Below are positions 58,953 through 64,000 of a stretch of DNA of 64,000 nt, one piece after another; within the stretch, counting starts at the first letter, position 1, and the number at the start of each line of letters is the position of its first letter. The notes below the pieces were generated by a model. It worked only from the letters and a program-made list of their open reading frames with translations. It was not told where the DNA came from and searched no databases. The stretch spans positions 248,001-312,000 of the forward strand of contig MBPM02000026.1 in assembly GCA_001695595.3 (NCBI GenBank), in the 5' to 3' direction. Both the position numbers and the translations under genes were made by a program. This DNA is from Plasmopara viticola. Taxonomy: Eukaryota; Oomycota; Peronosporomycetes; Peronosporales; Peronosporaceae.

Positions 58953-59049
58953 AATTACCTCGGATGTCTGACAATCGTTATACTTCTTTAGACGCCCTGT
59001 TATGTGCATCGGCATTGTTCTCGGGAATGTCAGTGATGTACTCCAGCCT

Positions 59050-59700
59050 ATGTACTATCAGGGCCCCGACAGCTCCAATGCGAAGATGTTTAAGATGGGT
59101 CATAATAACGTACATCCAATATCTTGTCTTAGGTTATAGTATCCAACAATGTGTTTTCCTCTCAACACAATAATAATTTAGTTCCATAGATAATTACACA
59201 TTTTTCTTTTATATTCTAAATTAGATGCGATCGCATCCCTTGCTCTGATGATTATGTTCAGCCGTTTTTTTCAAGATTAGTATTTTTCTTAAATATCTGG
59301 TAACAATTTTTAATCTAGAAAGAATGACACTCTTCGTTTACCTCAGACGTATTTGTGCGAGAACCACGAACCAATTGCCTAATATATAAGAGAGCGCTTC
59401 GAAGACAAGTATACTTTACTTAAACTAGCCGATGAAATGTTTCTTAGGGTCGAAATCGACTGAGCTGATGAAATCTGAGGATTTTGACAGCGCAAATTCA
59501 CTTTTTTCCTCTAAAGGAAATACGTTGACTTGTTTTGGGCATGCCGTGGCTGAAAGAAGGCGAGTTAGCTTTCCGCCCTAGTTGTGCTAATGTCTCCTCC
59601 AAAAGCTACAATTAATATATACACGGGGGTTCAAGAGATTTAAAAGATCTGGAAAGACATAGCCCCTAGAAAAATGAGATGCGTGAAATACATTATCAAG
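59050..59700. other. No gene recognised
   Basis: AT-rich spacer between the possible bZIP relic and the gypsy fragment. I see nothing in it. Confidence 0.4.
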
Positions 59701-60995
59701 TGCAAACTCAATCATAGAAAACTTGCCGGGCAACGAATGTAATGCCTCAGCGCGCATACTTTGCAGTGTTTATTTGAGCACAATTTTTGCTCTTTCCATC
59801 GAAATGTCTGTCTGCAAGTAGACATCAACTAACGTATTTTCGATTGCTGGAACAGCGTTTGCCAAGTCACAGTGGAAAGTTGCGGGTCCCTACCTGACAC
59901 TATCGTGTCCGTGAACAATACATTTCAGTACTTTTCGCATAAACGAGCTTATTGTTCTCCTCCCAAGGCTTCATCTTGTTCGGGTGGCACATGAACTCAC
60001 CATGTCCGTTTTTTTATTGACTTTTGGTAGGCCAAAGACAAAGTCTGAGTTGGAAAGCTTACCGGCACTAACAGGCTCTTTGAGCAAGCCGACGTGTACG
60101 CTTAAGTGGGACGTAAGTTTAGTCTCCGGCAGGTCCCACAGGTCCCACATACTCGTCCACCCTTGTACAAGTGGGCTTCAAAATTATTTAAAAATAAGAA
60201 GAACACTTTCTCACGGTCTTGATACTCCTAGAATACTCGGAGCCCGACGATTGTCAAACGCCTATCAAAAAAAGTTGGAGCGTTGACTTTGTCTTGGGGT
60301 GATCAATGGTCCACGGTGATCCATGCTTTTCTTTTTCATGTTTTGACTTCTCTTACACATACCCAATGACGCTTTCTCCCTTAACAAGAATACTGAAGCC
60401 CCCTATATATTCTTGTCTAGATTATTCTTTTGTCCAATTTGAGGTAGAAGCAATCGTATCTCCTGCCCAGTAAATATTTCTAGTTATCGTTTTATGAAGA
60501 AATACCTAGGAAGAAATATCTTTTTGAGTTGTACTTCTTTCAAACTACTAAGCTTGCGTGTCTAGCAAACTCAATCTGTGTCAGTCTTTTGGCTTACGGA
60601 TGCGGCATCTCATCGTACATAAGCACGATGCATTTTTGAGCACACAAGTTACACAATTTGAGAGATTGCTGTTGATATCGGCTATTCGGTTTCTGATAAA
60701 ACAGGAATGTTGAGACGCAGCGGCACACGTCGGGTTCTTTGCCGCACAGACATATCCCAATGGCTATAGTTATTAAAGCCAGATCGATAAGCAGCCTTGC
60801 TCTTAGTAATCAGCAAAGCATGCCGGAACGATCTTGCTTAGGTGGCAGGCAAACACCCTATGGTCAGCATCCGAAAAGCCAAAATTAAACCCTTGGCTTG
60901 AATGATTTCATACTCTACAGCTGTCGGGAAATTAAGTATAGAAATCAACGTGTGAGCCTCCACCTTGACCATTTTGGTAGGTCTTACCGACATAT
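59700..60995 (-). pseudogene. Decayed gypsy integrase fragment
   Basis: On the minus strand, around 59905-59800, residues VSGRDPQLSTVTWQTLFQQ, a stop and then LMSTCRQTFRW match the gypsy integrase stretch 'vSDRDprFts.FW..lf...gt.l.mST..hPqtDGQ'. The same region recurs at about 24.4 kb. The DNA between 60000 and 60995 contains no clearer motif and may be the rest of the element. Confidence 0.5.
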
Positions 60996-61010
60996 AAACA
61001 CGTGACGTAT
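60996..61010. repeat. Target-site duplication, left, SINE-like copy 4
   Basis: AAACACGTGACGTAT (15 bp) recurs exactly at 61336-61350. Confidence 0.88.
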
Positions 61011-61335
61011 TGTATTGTATTGTATTACGTTATCGCGTTGCCAAGTTATGCACGTGCTAGGCTCAGTCTGGCTAGTCCACGGCATAGAGTGGTGTCCGCA
61101 TACGTCGAGTCTCGTTCGGCGGGCAGTGCAGCCAGCACCGAGGTCGTGAGGGTCTTCCATTATTCTGTTTATCTCTGACTTGGTAAGAGCCCAGGTGGCG
61201 CCCGGTGCTGGAGACCGTCGCGTCGAGGGTGAGACTCGTTAGAGACCTGCAGATGCCCGAGAGCACCTGCCCCAAGCGCGCGAGCATTTAGCCCCCGCGC
61301 TTGGAAGGAGGGCGTCACCCCAACCTTTTCCGTAA
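61011..61335 (-). mobile_element. SINE-like short retroelement, copy 4
   Basis: Fourth copy of the family at 10366, 12255 and 33502, on the minus strand, with an AATAC-type tail and a perfect 15 bp duplication. It has a few private differences (an extra base in AGGCTCAGTCTGGCTAG, GCCCGGTGCTGG without CT). It inserted into unannotated sequence. Confidence 0.85.
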
Positions 61336-61350
61336 AAACACGTGACGTAT

Positions 61351-64000
61351 CTGTTTAATTGAGGGGTCATTGAAAAAGAGACACTCGTTTCCTTCAGACC
61401 TTCATCACTGCTTATTTTAGCATTTAGCGCATATCGTACTTCAATTTTCGTCGCTGAAAGTACTATTTTGGATATAATTGTCCACCAGCTCGTTCATAGC
61501 AATGCACTTACGATCGCTGTCAAGAAGATAGTCACTCGATTTTGGCATCTTCAGGTGCTTCCATCAAAGATATTCGATTGGCTAACTAACAGGCTGCCCT
61601 GCGCAAGAGCACGTCGACAAATACATTAAGCTTTTCATGTTTGTATTAAGTATAGAAGGTAGTTAAGCAAAAAATGTCAATCGGCTTTTTATTTGAGACA
61701 AGCGGGTCGTTTTTGGCGCTGTCTTTGAAGCATAAAAAAGTCTTAAAGCAAACAAACGCTAATCTTTACTAGTGGAAACTTTATAATGAGTATAAAACTA
61801 TTATGAATGAGATAAATCTGCTGGGGCAGCCTTTAGCTGCCTTAATTGGAGCAAGATTGCTCACAGTTATGCGCAGCCAACGACACCAATAAAGGCGTCG
61901 CAGTGATGCTATCTCGTTAGGGAAACCATGCTCCGATAACAACTGAAGGCTTCTCTTGATACTGTAGAAAGTATCTCAAAGCTGTCTTTTTCACCACCAC
62001 TTCATGTCCTTTTCAATTGGTCGAATGGAGTCGTTACGGGACGCGCATTCACCGTACTTATGCAAATTTTTAAAGGCCAAACCGAGGCTTTTTATATCGT
62101 CCCAGCGTCTGCTCAAGTCTAATGACAGCCAACATAGCAACTGAGGACTTATATCTTCTCTGCTGCAAAGGCGCAATTCTTTCATGGTGTATCGCTTCTA
62201 ACTTTCTACAAAACTTCTCTAAGGTGACCTTAAGTGCAAAGAATATCTTGAAATCTCTATGTCCGAATATATTGCCAAATCAAGTCCGGGAGATCTTAAT
62301 TGCCAAAGCAACTGTGTGATTAAATCGACTATTGACGCCAGGACGCTTAATCAGATTAGTGGCATCACTATTCACTCTTACTGCATGCTACAAGACGTAG
62401 TGATCGCCGTCACAAGTCAAGATAAGATCTGACTCCCTCATACAATATTCAGAAATAGGCGTCTACCAAATTGAGTGCCTTTATTGACAAGATCGCAATA
62501 ACTTGCTGATGATCATTTATTATTTAAGATTAGAACTCGCGTCTTTCGGTTTTGTTCAGCGAAAGCGAAACAAGGAAGGCAAATAGCTCTTTAAGGGAAT
62601 GCGTAGAGCCACTAACAGGCTTGCTTCTACTCAACACCGTAGATGGGCACTTCCTCGGCCTACAGGACTTATCGATATAAAAGTTGCTGCCGGGGCAAGA
62701 AAAGCGACGCTTCATTGGCCACGGCAACCAAGGGCACATGCTTTGCGGCTGCCCGAATGTAACCCCATTTTTTTTTTGTCTTGCCGTAAGTGTCTGAAGA
62801 GTCGCTAGCAGAAGTTGCGCACTCAAGCGAAGGTGGCACTGTGAAGTATTTAAAAACAAATTAGGAATCAGCACAAATTGTAGAATTTATTACCTTTCTT
62901 ACATGTTTGGCGATAGTTTTTTTGTAAAGCTGGGGTCAAACTAGCTTCTGTTCGTCTGATTCACACCATGAAGCTTAGTTTCTGTTAGCTTGAAGGCTTT
63001 GGAGCAGTAACAGCGAAGATAGACCGCTGGTTCGCTTACACAAATTTGGTTTTGATAGACCCAAAAGTACCACCAGTAATAAGTATAATGCTTAACATTG
63101 GCCTCATTTCAGGGACGATGTAGGCAATTGCACGCGAGTAATGCGAGCTCATTAATAATTTGTACGTCAAAACGGTAAGAGTGACATGCTACAAGAATGT
63201 AAATTCTTTCTCTCGTCCACCAGCATATTTTGAACAAAAATTGACAACTTGTACTTGTTTAAAATATGCCTACTCAAGCACCAACGATGCGTTGTTTACT
63301 AACATGTCCTGATGCACGTTGAATACTTTACTGGATCCGATTTAATTGTATCTACAGATTCAAAACCAGAGGCGTGGCGTTTATCTGTGTGAGAGATTGA
63401 TGATGCCACAAGCACCCTGACGATGTCTACCTCTATGGTCACCCGACTTTTTTTTTACTATTATACACTTTGATCTTCAAATGATTGAGCAATATATTCG
63501 TTCGAAGCTTTTCTGAAAGAAATCAGCCAGCTCTAGAAGCCAATTTATGCCATTTTTATGAAAGGTCTTGAATTCATGAGAGCCAACACCCCTTTTGCCA
63601 ACATCGAAAAATAAATTTATATGGATATAAGCTCTCGGCTGTTTCGTAAGGAGAAGTAGAGTATAAGCAAAACTTTGAGGATTGGAAGTTGTTTTGGTAC
63701 GACCTATGCCACAATCGCAAAGAAAGTAGAAAAGTGATCAAACTAAGCCAAATATTTGCCCACGTACATTGCTGGCTCTGTGGGTGTCACAAAGTTAATC
63801 TCCGATCGCATGGCCCAGTCGAGACGGTCTTTGCCTGGTCGTCTAATATCTGTTCAGGCAGCTTAGTGCTGCCGAACGAAAGTGTCCCTTTTCCTACTGC
63901 ACCGAAGAAATTTGGATGTGTATCTTCAAAGTCCTGATTTGATTCTAGCCATGCATTTCTCAAATGGGCAATACGTACGCCCCCCCCCCTTATCCCATAG
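61351..64000. other. No gene recognised, to window end
   Basis: Several ORFs up to 114 codons (62530-62874 minus) without motifs. The sequence is AT-rich with homopolymer runs (poly-C at 63979-63989, poly-T at 62768-62776). No retroelement motif was seen, though decayed transposon sequence remains possible. Confidence 0.4.

Overview
The window looks like nuclear DNA of an oomycete, most likely Phytophthora or a downy mildew. Three things support this: two secreted GPI-type proteins with a cysteine-bearing core that I know only from oomycetes; a bZIP factor with the oomycete-specific cysteine in place of the invariant DNA-contacting asparagine; and oomycete-like initiator motifs close upstream of start codons. 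The DNA is AT-rich and gene-poor, with genes standing alone among decayed retroelements. I see no bacterial-style operons, rRNA, tRNA genes or CRISPR arrays. The species cannot be fixed from sequence alone.

Layout. 1-3809 is the 3' part of a decayed Ty1/copia element with its right LTR. About 5.2-12.2 kb is a mosaic of decayed Ty3/gypsy copies, mostly on the minus strand, with a plus-strand gag piece between them. 14165-15673 is GPI-type secreted gene A. 16-26.5 kb is mostly unrecognised sequence with gypsy scraps near 19.6, 24.3 and 25.1 kb and an old tRNA-derived SINE at 22.74-22.96 kb. 26632-27270 is a secreted protein with four four-cysteine, CBM1-like modules. 28732-29302 is a small three-exon coiled-coil gene. 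34107-35516 is GPI-type gene B, a paralogue of A. About 36.0-41.8 kb is a near full-length but dead gypsy element on the plus strand. 43533-44693 is the intact Cys-type bZIP gene. 45676-45992 is a tRNA-derived SINE with flanking duplications. About 52.06-57.79 kb is a second dead gypsy of the same family, on the minus strand and with LTR-like ends. A possible bZIP remnant and another gypsy integrase scrap follow at 58.7-60 kb.

A separate short interspersed element of about 320 bp occurs four times (10366, 12255, 33502 and 61011). Every copy is bounded by a perfect 12-15 bp target-site duplication and has a short tandem (AATAC-type) tail, so it was mobilised by a LINE-type machinery and was active much more recently than the LTR elements.

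The five supported host genes do not form an obvious pathway. Three encode secreted or wall-associated proteins, as expected of a plant-associated oomycete, and the bZIP is a regulator. No RXLR or Crinkler effector was recognised. No wholly new system could be demonstrated; the most unusual items are the four-copy SINE-like family, the four-module cysteine protein and the Cys-bZIP.
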